21,869 nt of DNA, taken from NCBI GenBank assembly GCA_023413895.1, contig JAEZOU010000059.1, forward strand, positions 1 through 21,869, given 5' to 3'. Position numbers and translations under genes: made by a program. This DNA comes from Bacteroidota bacterium (lineage in GTDB: Bacteria; Bacteroidota; Bacteroidia; Bacteroidales; WCHB1-69). Below the pieces are notes generated by a model. The model did not search any database and had not been told where the DNA came from. It saw nothing but the letters and a program-made list of their open reading frames with translations. Below are positions 6,240 to 14,551 of the stretch, one piece after another (the stretch's first letter is position 1; each line of letters begins with the position of its first letter).

Positions 6240-6977
6240 TTAGAATATAGAAAACGATATTCCTAAACTCATCGGATTGATTTGAGGACCTTTACCCGAT
6301 TCAAATAGCTTATTTACTTGATATGAATAGTAAACGCTTACGAATTTCCATCCGCAACGCATAAAGAAATCGACGTTATATTTTTGCTTGTTGAACACCT
6401 CAAAACTTTTAAAGTTCTGGTCAGCACCTGAGCCTGATAGATTAGGTCCTTTGTAACGGTGCGAAACCTCCGCTACCAAGCCTAAGCGTACGCCTAATGA
6501 GAATTTAAAACCATTGGAATGTCTATATCTAAATTCCAATGGAATGTGACAGTTGATGTAGGTCATCCGATTCAAACAAGTATCCGCAACGCTAACGGGT
6601 AGTAGGGAATAACGCATAACGTCGGACTTGGAATCGTACTGCAACATTGCATTGGAGAACTGAGTGTAGTAGCTGGTTCCTAATCCCAATCCAAAAGAGA
6701 TTGGACTATTAGGTGATACTCTGAAATCCCACATTACAGATACATTAAAACCTGGGTGGAATTTTTGATGATTTACTTGTGTGGGCATTCCCATCCAAAA
6801 GGTATGAAAAACGTCAACCATAAGGCGATCTCGAAAGATTTCAATTCGCTCTTCGTTTTTCTCTTGCGCTGGAATAGTTGGTGTGCTGTCAGATTTTTTT
6901 TCTACAGACTCCTGAGCAACAACAATTTGTAATGTTGACATCAGCAATACAACTACTAAGACAAAGAGTTTTTTCAT
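6240..6977 (-). CDS. Outer-membrane beta-barrel protein, function unknown
   Basis: A 245-residue exported protein. The N-terminus is a clear signal peptide: MKK, a hydrophobic run to about residue 20, and a likely cut at A21|Q22, the usual Bacteroidetes site. After a low-complexity linker rich in E, K, S and P (about 23-45) come alternating hydrophobic and aromatic strands (FNVSVMWDF, FGLGLGTSYY, CHIPLEFRYR, FSLGVRLGLV, FVSVYYSYQ) ending in SLGISFSIF, with a terminal aromatic residue. This is the pattern of small PorT/OMP-type barrels. No specific family was recognised. It has its own -7 box upstream and is not obviously linked to the ribosomal genes downstream. Confidence 0.8.
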   Translation of the reverse strand: MKKLFVLVVVLLMSTLQIVVAQESVEKKSDSTPTIPAQEKNEERIEIFRDRLMVDVFHTFWMGMPTQVNHQKFHPGFNVSVMWDFRVSPNSPISFGLGLGTSYYTQFSNAMLQYDSKSDVMRYSLLPVSVADTCLNRMTYINCHIPLEFRYRHSNGFKFSLGVRLGLVAEVSHRYKGPNLSGSGADQNFKSFEVFNKQKYNVDFFMRCGWKFVSVYYSYQVNKLFESGKGPQINPMSLGISFSIF

Positions 6978-6995
6978 ACTTCAAAAATTGGGCTG

Positions 6996-7021
6996 CAAAA
7001 TTACATTTTTTTTTAATGCAA
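6996..7021 (-). promoter_or_regulatory. Promoter of the outer-membrane gene
   Basis: The minus strand of 7003-6996 reads TAATTTTG followed by CAGCCC, a full -7 match, 18 bases before the ATG. A TTG lies 15 bases upstream (complement of 7019-7021). The short leader fits a Bacteroidetes gene without a Shine-Dalgarno. Confidence 0.5.
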
Positions 7022-7104
7022 CGACACATTATTCAAATTATTACTCAAGAATAAAAAAATGCAGTACTAAAGAAATAAAATATACAACTCTAAAAAAAAA
7101 TTAT

Positions 7105-7112
7105 TACTTTTG
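7105..7112 (+). promoter_or_regulatory. -7 box of the flavoprotein-hpt-adk transcript
   Basis: TACTTTTG followed by C is a full match to TAnnTTTG, 55 bases before the chosen ATG at 7168. No TTG is found at the expected -33 distance, so only the -7 element is supported. Confidence 0.45.
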
Positions 7113-7167
7113 CTATCCCTTAAATTAATACCCTATATTACAATAATAAACCCTTATTCCATTGATT

Positions 7168-10100
7168 ATGCAGAAAATAGAACGACATCCCATTTTAGAG
7201 ATTCCTAAAAATAAGAAAGTTATTTTTGAGTTTAACGGAATGAAAATTGCAGCAGAATCGGGACAAACAATAGCTGCAGCACTTCATCAAGCAGGTTTTC
7301 CCATCCATAGCCACCGAGAAGATGGGCGCGAGCGGAGTATGCAATGCGGCATTGGAAAATGCGGAGCTTGCGAAATGCTTGTAGATGGTAAAGTAAAACG
7401 AATTTGTATCACTAAAGTTGATGGAGTTCAAAAAATACAAGAGATTCCTCATCATTTTATGCCTACCGATGCTGACACCTCATCATCAGAGCCTAAGGTT
7501 TATAAAACTGAAGTTGCCATTATTGGCGCAGGCCCCGCAGGTTTGGCTTGTCGTGAAACCCTAAACAACTTAGGTATTCCCAATTTAGTTATCGACAATA
7601 ACGACAAAATTGGCGGACAATTCAATATGCAAACGCATCAATTTTTCTTTTTTGAACAGGAGAAGTTATATGGTGGAATGCGTGGATTTGACATTGCAAC
7701 TAAACTTGCTGGTGATGATCATACTGGAATTTTACTGAACGCTACTGTTTGGGATATTTTCAGCAATCGTAGAATTGCTGTTAAAAATTTAAAAGAAGAT
7801 TCAATTTTTTATGTTGATTCACAGTATATTGTAATAGCTACTGGAGCACTTCCTTTTATGCCACCTTTTGAAAACGATGACTTACCAGGCGTCTATACTG
7901 CTGCTGTAGTTCAAAAGATGATGAATATTGAGCATACACTTTTGGGGAAACGTATTCTCTCTATCGGAGCAGGCAATATTGGCTATCTCACCTCTTACCA
8001 AGCCACCCAAGCTGGAGCAAAGGTGGTTGCCATCATTGAAGGCATGGACCACGAGGGCGGTTTTCCTGTACAAGCAAATCGTGTACGCCGATTAGGAATT
8101 CCTATTTTGACATCTCATATCTTGCTGAAAGCGATTCCGAATGAAAATCACACAGGTGTTGTGGGCGCAGTAATTGCTGAATGCAAAAATTTTCAACCCA
8201 TTCCAGGAACTGAAAAGATTATTCACGACATCGATATTATCAATGTTTGCACGGGATTACTTCCCGACAATCAGTTGCTAAAGAAGAGCCGTGTTATATA
8301 TGGTTTGAACGCATACGGAGTGGGCGATGCCGTACGAGTGGGCGAAGGAACCTGCGCTGTACTTCGAGGAAAACAAGCAGCTTTAGAAATTGCAATGACA
8401 ATGAACAAACGAATCAACTATGACGAATATTTAGCAGTTTCCAAAGCGTATATTGATTCTCAACAACATCCTGTTCCTATTCTGAAAGAACCAAGAAAAC
8501 CAGACACTGATAGAATGAAAAGCAAAGGATTTGTTATTGCAGATTGTCTTTATGGATTTGCTTGCAATCCTTGCTCATTTTCTTGTCCTCAAAATGCCAT
8601 TCAGAAATCCTCCACTTCTTCGGTACCGGTTATAGACTACGAAAAATGTATCGGCTGTATGGATTGTGTGACCCACTGCCCTGGATTGGCAATCTTCGGT
8701 TACAATATCGTCAAAAATTGGGTATTTCTACCGATTGAACATTTTGCGGAAGAGGGTGAGGAGATTTATTTGGTGAATAATCAAGGAGAAAAGATTGGTG
8801 AAGGTATTATTGAGAAGATTGTCCGTAAAGAGAATAAGACACATTTAGCACGGGTAAAATCAACAACTCTTTCTGGCGAGGCTTTAACACAAGTGCGAGG
8901 CTTTATTATAAAAACACAATATCCAGAGCCTCTGAATATTGAAAAAATTTCTGACCATGAAAAGGGGCACACCTACCTCTGTCACTGCGAAAATATTGAA
9001 ATCGATCAACTATTGAAGGCAATTGGCGGGCGTAAAATGATTACCATTGACGAATTGAAACATACCACTCGCATTGGCATGGGGCCTTGTCGAGGAACGC
9101 GCTGCATACCCAGAGTTCGTCAACTTCTCCGTAAATATGATATAGAGGTGGTTGGCGACGCAACGCCTCGTGGTCCATTAGCCAACCAGATTTTATTAGG
9201 AGAGATTCATCCTACAGAAAAGAAGTTACAAAATATAACGATTACAGGGAATCGTAAAACGCAACGCATAGATTGCGATATTTTTGTTGCAGGTGGGGGC
9301 ATTGCAGGAAGTAGTTTATTCCGTTATTTTGCTGAAAGCGGAAAAAAGACAGTGTTAATTAACAACGAGCGTGGTTCCTCTTGGCGCAATATTGCAGGAG
9401 GAAGACCTGCTTTTTCCGTACCCGAAATTGCAGATATTGCCATGCACAATATGGAAATATTTAAAGAGTTGCAATCGATGACCAACATCAACTACAAAGA
9501 GATTCGATATGTTGGATTTGCTCACGATGACGCCACATACAAAGCTTTGGAGGCATCGATGGCCTGGTCTGATGCTTATATGATTGACAAGAAGGATTTT
9601 CAGAAAGAGATATCACCTTATATCAATCCAAACTTAGATGCTTACCAGGCAGCGTTGATTACCAAAGAGTGTTGGCAAGCCACACCAGGATTAGTTATCA
9701 ATGCCGTACGACAGATTGCATTGGCGCACGGAGGAGAGATGTATGAGCAGTGCGAACTTGAAGAGATTTTCCGGAACGGCAATGGTTTTGTGGGACTTGC
9801 TCGCACCCAAGAGGGTGAGTATTTAGAAATTCACTGCGAGCATTTTGTTAACGCTTTAGGGGGAAATGCTGAAAAGTTTGCAAAAGCATTAGGTATAGAA
9901 ACCAATCTATACCCTGTGAAGCACCAAGCATTTATCACCAAACCCCTTCCGTTGATGGGAATCAATGGTAATGCATTAGATATGATTATAGACAGACGCC
10001 ATTATCACGGATTTTCTGCTGTTTACGGACAACAATTTGCCGATACCGGACAGATTATCGGTTGTGCATCACCAGGATGTGAGCTAGCAGAAATCAACAA

Positions 10101-10398
10101 AGAGTTAAAGAGTAATACACAAGACTTTATGGAGATTGCAGCAGAAGCCTTCATGGAATGGTTCCCCGTTCTTAAAGGAGTGAGCCTGCAAGCTGTTTGG
10201 GCAGGTTATTATACTGAGCCGCGCTACATTGTTGACCCAGATAATGGGCTTTTAGTAGGCTTACGAGGACACGGATTTATGTTAGGACAATATTTTGCCA
10301 AACTTTATGTGGATAAATATCTCGGCAAACCTATTCCAGACTATATGCACCGCTTGCTATTAAGTGGTGACGGATTAAGTGAAAACGCATTTAAATAA
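7168..10398 (+). CDS. Five-module iron-sulfur flavoprotein (HcnABC/opine dehydrogenase-like fusion)
   Basis: A 1076-residue cytoplasmic redox enzyme with, in order: a [2Fe-2S] domain (about 15-95; Cys60, 65, 68, 80); an FAD/NAD-type disulfide oxidoreductase (about 113-430; GAGPAG at 120 and GAGNIG at 267); a dicluster ferredoxin (about 455-512; Cys460, 466, 469, 473 and Cys494, 497, 500, 504); a small linker domain (about 525-585); a BFD-like [2Fe-2S] domain (CHC at 605-607, CRGTRC at 641-646); and a DAO-type FAD amine oxidase (about 702-1060; GGGIAG at 709, GLRGHGF at 1031). In HcnABC, opine oxidases and D-hydroxyproline or proline dehydrogenases, equivalents of these parts are separate subunits. 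An amine or amino acid substrate oxidised at the DAO site, with electrons passed through the clusters, is inferred; the substrate is unknown. A TTG six bases earlier is a possible but less likely start. Confidence 0.85.
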   Translation: MQKIERHPILEIPKNKKVIFEFNGMKIAAESGQTIAAALHQAGFPIHSHREDGRERSMQCGIGKCGACEMLVDGKVKRICITKVDGVQKIQEIPHHFMPTDADTSSSEPKVYKTEVAIIGAGPAGLACRETLNNLGIPNLVIDNNDKIGGQFNMQTHQFFFFEQEKLYGGMRGFDIATKLAGDDHTGILLNATVWDIFSNRRIAVKNLKEDSIFYVDSQYIVIATGALPFMPPFENDDLPGVYTAAVVQKMMNIEHTLLGKRILSIGAGNIGYLTSYQATQAGAKVVAIIEGMDHEGGFPVQANRVRRLGIPILTSHILLKAIPNENHTGVVGAVIAECKNFQPIPGTEKIIHDIDIINVCTGLLPDNQLLKKSRVIYGLNAYGVGDAVRVGEGTCAVLRGKQAALEIAMTMNKRINYDEYLAVSKAYIDSQQHPVPILKEPRKPDTDRMKSKGFVIADCLYGFACNPCSFSCPQNAIQKSSTSSVPVIDYEKCIGCMDCVTHCPGLAIFGYNIVKNWVFLPIEHFAEEGEEIYLVNNQGEKIGEGIIEKIVRKENKTHLARVKSTTLSGEALTQVRGFIIKTQYPEPLNIEKISDHEKGHTYLCHCENIEIDQLLKAIGGRKMITIDELKHTTRIGMGPCRGTRCIPRVRQLLRKYDIEVVGDATPRGPLANQILLGEIHPTEKKLQNITITGNRKTQRIDCDIFVAGGGIAGSSLFRYFAESGKKTVLINNERGSSWRNIAGGRPAFSVPEIADIAMHNMEIFKELQSMTNINYKEIRYVGFAHDDATYKALEASMAWSDAYMIDKKDFQKEISPYINPNLDAYQAALITKECWQATPGLVINAVRQIALAHGGEMYEQCELEEIFRNGNGFVGLARTQEGEYLEIHCEHFVNALGGNAEKFAKALGIETNLYPVKHQAFITKPLPLMGINGNALDMIIDRRHYHGFSAVYGQQFADTGQIIGCASPGCELAEINKELKSNTQDFMEIAAEAFMEWFPVLKGVSLQAVWAGYYTEPRYIVDPDNGLLVGLRGHGFMLGQYFAKLYVDKYLGKPIPDYMHRLLLSGDGLSENAFK

Positions 10399-10411
10399 TT
10401 CTAATAACAAA

Positions 10412-10948
10412 ATGGATACAATAAAACTCAAAGACAAAAACTTTACGAAGTATATTTCTGCAGAAGAAATAGATGCGGCTATTGATAATGTAGCACAACA
10501 AATTAATGAGGAATACAAAGATGATATTCCAATCTTTATTATTACTCTAAACGGAGCAATCATCTTTGCAGCAGACCTTTTCAAGCGGCTTACGATTACT
10601 TGTAGTTTAACTTGTGTAAAATTCTCCTCATACGAAGGCACGCAAACAACCAACAACATTCATAGTTTAATCGGTTTGAAAGAGGACCTTCGGGGAAAAA
10701 GAGTTATTATTGTTGAAGATATTGTTGACACAGGAAATACTTACGAACATTTGATGGAAATTTTAAAAGATAAAGGGACAAAAGATATCAAAATTGCTAC
10801 GATGACTTTCAAACCAGATGCATACAAAAAGAGTTTTCCTGTACATTATGTCGGATTAACAATTCCTCCTAAATTTGTAGTTGGAAGAGGTTTGGATTAT
10901 GACGGATTAGGTAGAAATCTAAATGACATTTATCAAGTTTGTGAATAG
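10412..10948 (+). CDS. hpt: Hypoxanthine phosphoribosyltransferase
   Basis: Converts hypoxanthine (and usually guanine) plus PRPP into IMP or GMP in purine salvage. The 178-residue protein has the type I PRTase PRPP-binding motif VIIVEDIVDTGNT (98-110), the flexible-loop element SSYEGTQTT (72-80) and the C-terminal VVGRGLDYDGLGRNL (156-170), which is diagnostic of HPRT. The ATG at 10412, 13 bases after the preceding stop, is chosen. An in-frame ATG at 10379 overlaps the flavoprotein gene and would add 11 residues with no family counterpart. It is probably cotranscribed with the flavoprotein and adk. Confidence 0.94.
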   Translation: MDTIKLKDKNFTKYISAEEIDAAIDNVAQQINEEYKDDIPIFIITLNGAIIFAADLFKRLTITCSLTCVKFSSYEGTQTTNNIHSLIGLKEDLRGKRVIIVEDIVDTGNTYEHLMEILKDKGTKDIKIATMTFKPDAYKKSFPVHYVGLTIPPKFVVGRGLDYDGLGRNLNDIYQVCE

Positions 10949-10976
10949 CATTAAACATCATAATATTATTTGTAAA

Positions 10977-11576
10977 ATGAATAAAAGACTCATAAACATT
11001 GTGCTTTTAGGAGCACCTGGCTGCGGCAAAGGAACGCAAGCTGCATTTATTAAAGAAAAATATGATTTAGAACACGTTTCTACAGGTGCTCTTTATCGCG
11101 AAGAGATGGCTTCAGGTTCGGCAATTGGAATAGAAGCAAAGCGACACATTGACAACGGTCATTTATGCCCAGACGAGATGACATTGGACATTTTGAACCA
11201 CCACATTCAATTACACGATGAAGTTAAGGGATTTATTTTAGACGGTGTTCCTCGCACTATCCAACAAGCGAATATGATGGAAGGGAAAGGATATGACCAC
11301 GCTATTCCTATCGATTTGGTTATCAATCTTGAAATTCCAGAGGAGATTATTACAGAAAGGTTGGAGAAGAGGGCTAAGGAGTTGAATCGCACTGACGACA
11401 CCCCAGAGGTCATCCGTCAACGCATTATCCATTACAACAATTTAACCAAACCTTTGGTTGCCTATTACGAAGAACGGAATCTTCTTAAAAATGTAAACGG
11501 CGCACAAACTCTTGAAAATGTTTTCAAGGATATATGCGCCGTTATCGATGCTGAATTGGAAAGATTGGCTAAATAG
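10977..11576 (+). CDS. adk: Adenylate kinase (short-lid type)
   Basis: Interconverts ATP + AMP and 2 ADP. The 199-residue product has the P-loop GAPGCGKGT (12-20), the AMP-site STG (35-37) with Arg41, DGVPRT (89-94) and the short-lid NRTDDTPEVIRQR (137-149) typical of Bacteroidetes. Two usual positions differ: the Asp after STG is Ala38, and the Phe of DGFPRT is Val91. The ATG at 10977 is chosen because the protein from there fits the family; an upstream ATG at 10923 would start inside hpt and add 18 unrelated residues. It follows hpt by 28 bases, as often in Bacteroidales. Its last 8 bases overlap the end of the opposing phosphorylase gene. Confidence 0.93.
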   Translation: MNKRLINIVLLGAPGCGKGTQAAFIKEKYDLEHVSTGALYREEMASGSAIGIEAKRHIDNGHLCPDEMTLDILNHHIQLHDEVKGFILDGVPRTIQQANMMEGKGYDHAIPIDLVINLEIPEEIITERLEKRAKELNRTDDTPEVIRQRIIHYNNLTKPLVAYYEERNLLKNVNGAQTLENVFKDICAVIDAELERLAK

Positions 11577-12435
11577 TCAATCTTTCCAAAACCGTATCAA
11601 TCAATTTATTCATCATCGTATGGTAATCGAAAGCTGAGCCATACGTTACACGATTTGCTACAATCAGGCAAACTGTGAGTGGATTATGTCCCAATACTTT
11701 ACTTAATCCATAGATTGCGGAACACTCCATTTCCATATTGGTAATTGATTTTCCATTAAAAGAGAACCCTTCAATTTTCTGATTTAGTTCAGGATACATC
11801 AAGGGGGCGCGCACCAAACGTCCTTGCGGTCCAAAGAAACCTGGAGCACTCACTGTTATTCCCTGATAGAAATCATGAGCCACTTTATCAAGCAGTTGCT
11901 GACTAGCTGCCGTACAATAAGGGAAAGGCAATTTTTCGTTCCAATCTGTCTGTTTCACAAATGCTTCCACCAAATCATCTTCAAAATCACCATTATTTTT
12001 ATAAAATTGAAGAACACCATCAATTCCCAATCCGTAAGCGGAAGCGACAAACGACCCCGTATCAATCTCTGCTTGAAGCGCGCCAGAGGTTCCAATTCGG
12101 ATAAGATTTAGCGATTTATGTTCATTTTTCACCTCCATCTTCTCTAAATCAATATTTGCCAAAGCATCTAATTCTGTAAGCACAATATCAATATTATCGG
12201 TTCCCATACCAGTAGAAATCACGGAAAGTCGTTTTCCATTTTTCATTCCAGTATGGGTGATTAGCTCTCTATTTTGACGTTTCAGCTCAACTTTATCAAA
12301 ACGGTCAGAGATTTTCGCTACGCGTCCTGGGTCTCCGACAAGGATTATATCATCTGCAATCTCTTCAGGGAATAAACCCAAATGATAAATTGCGCCATTA
12401 GGTTGTTTTGGGAGTTCTGAAACAGGAATTTTCAT
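11569..12435 (-). CDS. udp: Uridine phosphorylase-like nucleoside phosphorylase
   Basis: Cleaves uridine (or a related nucleoside) with phosphate to the base and ribose-1-phosphate. The 288-residue protein is of the PNP/UDP phosphorylase fold: the phosphate-binding GDPGR (34-38), STGMGTDN (74-81), the IGTSGALQ strand (114-121) and the ribose-binding NMEMECSA (233-240, with Glu235, Met236, Glu237). Its length and these motifs resemble Bacteroidetes uridine phosphorylases, but substrate choice within this fold cannot be settled by eye. It is the last gene of a three-gene operon, 11 bases after the peptidase gene, and meets adk tail to tail with an 8-base overlap. Confidence 0.87.
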   Translation of the reverse strand: MKIPVSELPKQPNGAIYHLGLFPEEIADDIILVGDPGRVAKISDRFDKVELKRQNRELITHTGMKNGKRLSVISTGMGTDNIDIVLTELDALANIDLEKMEVKNEHKSLNLIRIGTSGALQAEIDTGSFVASAYGLGIDGVLQFYKNNGDFEDDLVEAFVKQTDWNEKLPFPYCTAASQQLLDKVAHDFYQGITVSAPGFFGPQGRLVRAPLMYPELNQKIEGFSFNGKSITNMEMECSAIYGLSKVLGHNPLTVCLIVANRVTYGSAFDYHTMMNKLIDTVLERLTI

Positions 12436-12446
12436 AATTATAATGT

Positions 12447-14546
12447 TTATTTCAAATATTTATCTAGCCATGAAGCAAAGGTTCGTTGCCAAAGCACACC
12501 ATTTTGAGGAGAGAGCACCCAATGATTTTCATCAGGGAAAATCAGCAACTCAGCATCTAAACCTCGTAATTTAGCAGCATTAAATGCTGACATTCCTTGG
12601 GAAGCCAAAATTCTGTAATCTTTCTCACCATGAATACAAAGAATTGGTGTATCCCATTTATCCACAAATTTGTGAGGCGAGTTAGCAAAAGTACGTTGGG
12701 CAATAGCGTTATCTTTTTCCCAATATGCGCCCCCCATATCCCAATTAGCGAACCACATCTCTTCTGTTTCTAGATATTGTTGTTCAATATTGAAGATTCC
12801 ATCATGAGCGATAAATGCTTTGAAACGTTTATCGTGGTGACCTGCAAGCCAATAAACAGAGAATCCGCCATAACTTGCACCCACACAACCTAAACGATTT
12901 TCATCCACATAAGGTTCATTTTTCATTTCATCAATAGCGGCAAGATAATCCTTCATATTTTGTCCGCCGTAATCACCGCTAATTTGTTCTAACCATTCTT
13001 GACCAAAACCTGGTAATCCGCGACGGTTTGGTGCAACAATGATATAATCATTAGCAGCCATAATTTGGAAATTCCAACGATAAGACCAGAATTGGCTAAC
13101 AGTACTTTGCGGACCGCCCTCACAATAAAGTACAGCTGGGTAAGTTTTTGTTGAATCGAAATGAGGAGGATAGATAATCCAAGTCAACATCTGCTTATTA
13201 TCAGTTGTTTTAATCCAACGTTTTTCCACACGACCCATTGTGATTTGGTCAAGAAGATGTTTGTTTTCAAAAGTAATTTGTTTTTGCTCTCCTGTTTCAG
13301 GATTTATCGCATACAAATCATTAGGAGCACTCATCGAATGGCGCATACCGATTAAGCCATTAGGAGTTTGTGTCATCCATTCATAATCATGAACGCCATC
13401 GGTAATTTGGGCGATATTTTTATTCATATCAATTTTCCAAATATTGGTAACAGCCTCTTTACAAGCAATAAACCACAATCCTTGATTATCTGGAGTCCAT
13501 TGGATAAAGTCGGTATTGTAGTCAAAATCTTCGGTCATATAAACCTTATTATCACCATTAGCATCTGCTACAAACAATCGTTTTTTATCAGATTCATACC
13601 CATCACGCTCCATACTAATCCAAGCTATTTTAGAACCATCGGGAGAGAATTGTGGCATCAAATCATACCCCATCATTCCTTCCGTCATATTAACAGTTTG
13701 TTTTGTATCGAGGTTATAGAGATAAATATCTGTATTAGTAGAAATTGCATATTCTAAACCTGTTTTTTTCTTACAAGCGTATGCAATTGTTTTTCCATCA
13801 GGACTCCAAGCCAAATCTTCCACACCATTGAAAGGTTTCATTGGGCACTCGTATCCGGTTCCGTCCAACAAGTCAAACGCATTTTTAATCTCTTTTCCAT
13901 CAAAATCAGCTACAAAAGGATGCGGCACAGAGGTCACCCACTCGTCCCAATGTTTATACATCAAATCATCGACAATAATTCCAGTAGTTTTAGGAAGGTC
14001 TGGATAGATATCCACAGTACGTTTTCCATAAGGCACATTAGCGATATAGATAATCTTAGATTCATCTGGGGAGAAGAGATAATCTGATATTCCGCCATCG
14101 ATATTTGAAATTTGCACTCTTGCAGAACCTTGGTCATTCATTTCCCATAGTTGCATTGAGCCGTTTTCTGCGGAAAGGAAAGTAATCTTTTTCCCATCTT
14201 TTCTCCAATGTGCAGCATATTCAGAGAATGGGGTTTTGGTAATTTGACGCATATCCGTTCCGTCCAAATTCATCACAAACCATTCACAATTGCTACTATT
14301 TTGCTCTACGCTGTAATAGGTTACAGAATAGAGGATTTTCGTACCATCTGGAGAGAGTTCAGCACCTCCCATTCTACCGAAAGCCCATAACGCTTCGGGA
14401 GTCACTTTCCCTTCTGGAATTTTAATTTCATTTTTTGAAATCATCTTATCATCATTTTTTGAGGAAGTTTCAACACTTTCTTTAGAATTACACGCGGCAA
14501 GTAACAGAAGCACCGCCATAAAAATTGACAATTGGATTTTTCTCAT
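12447..14546 (-). CDS. S9 family peptidase lipoprotein, DPP5-like
   Basis: A 699-residue serine peptidase of the prolyl oligopeptidase family. A lipoprotein signal peptide ends in the lipobox LLAAC (Cys19). A beta-propeller follows (about 45-430) with repeated blade motifs SPDGTKI, SPDESKI, SPDGKTI and SPDGSKI. The C-terminal alpha/beta hydrolase (about 440-699) has the nucleophile in GASYGG (Ser558), Asp643 in HGEKDYR and His675 in DENHW. The layout and length resemble Porphyromonas DPP5, which removes dipeptides from peptides in the periplasm; that specificity is inferred. It starts 5 bases after the membrane-protein gene and ends 11 bases before the phosphorylase, so all three are probably one transcript. 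Confidence 0.9.
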   Translation of the reverse strand: MRKIQLSIFMAVLLLLAACNSKESVETSSKNDDKMISKNEIKIPEGKVTPEALWAFGRMGGAELSPDGTKILYSVTYYSVEQNSSNCEWFVMNLDGTDMRQITKTPFSEYAAHWRKDGKKITFLSAENGSMQLWEMNDQGSARVQISNIDGGISDYLFSPDESKIIYIANVPYGKRTVDIYPDLPKTTGIIVDDLMYKHWDEWVTSVPHPFVADFDGKEIKNAFDLLDGTGYECPMKPFNGVEDLAWSPDGKTIAYACKKKTGLEYAISTNTDIYLYNLDTKQTVNMTEGMMGYDLMPQFSPDGSKIAWISMERDGYESDKKRLFVADANGDNKVYMTEDFDYNTDFIQWTPDNQGLWFIACKEAVTNIWKIDMNKNIAQITDGVHDYEWMTQTPNGLIGMRHSMSAPNDLYAINPETGEQKQITFENKHLLDQITMGRVEKRWIKTTDNKQMLTWIIYPPHFDSTKTYPAVLYCEGGPQSTVSQFWSYRWNFQIMAANDYIIVAPNRRGLPGFGQEWLEQISGDYGGQNMKDYLAAIDEMKNEPYVDENRLGCVGASYGGFSVYWLAGHHDKRFKAFIAHDGIFNIEQQYLETEEMWFANWDMGGAYWEKDNAIAQRTFANSPHKFVDKWDTPILCIHGEKDYRILASQGMSAFNAAKLRGLDAELLIFPDENHWVLSPQNGVLWQRTFASWLDKYLK

Positions 14547-14551
14547 AATGG

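Noticed and set aside
10375..10659. Minus-strand open frame of 94 codons over the start of hpt
   Set aside because: It is antisense to a well-supported hpt gene and has no promoter box or recognisable motif.
13368..13757. Plus-strand open frame of 129 codons
   Set aside because: It lies entirely inside the DPP5-like peptidase gene on the other strand, whose propeller motifs are clear; the antisense product shows no recognisable domain.
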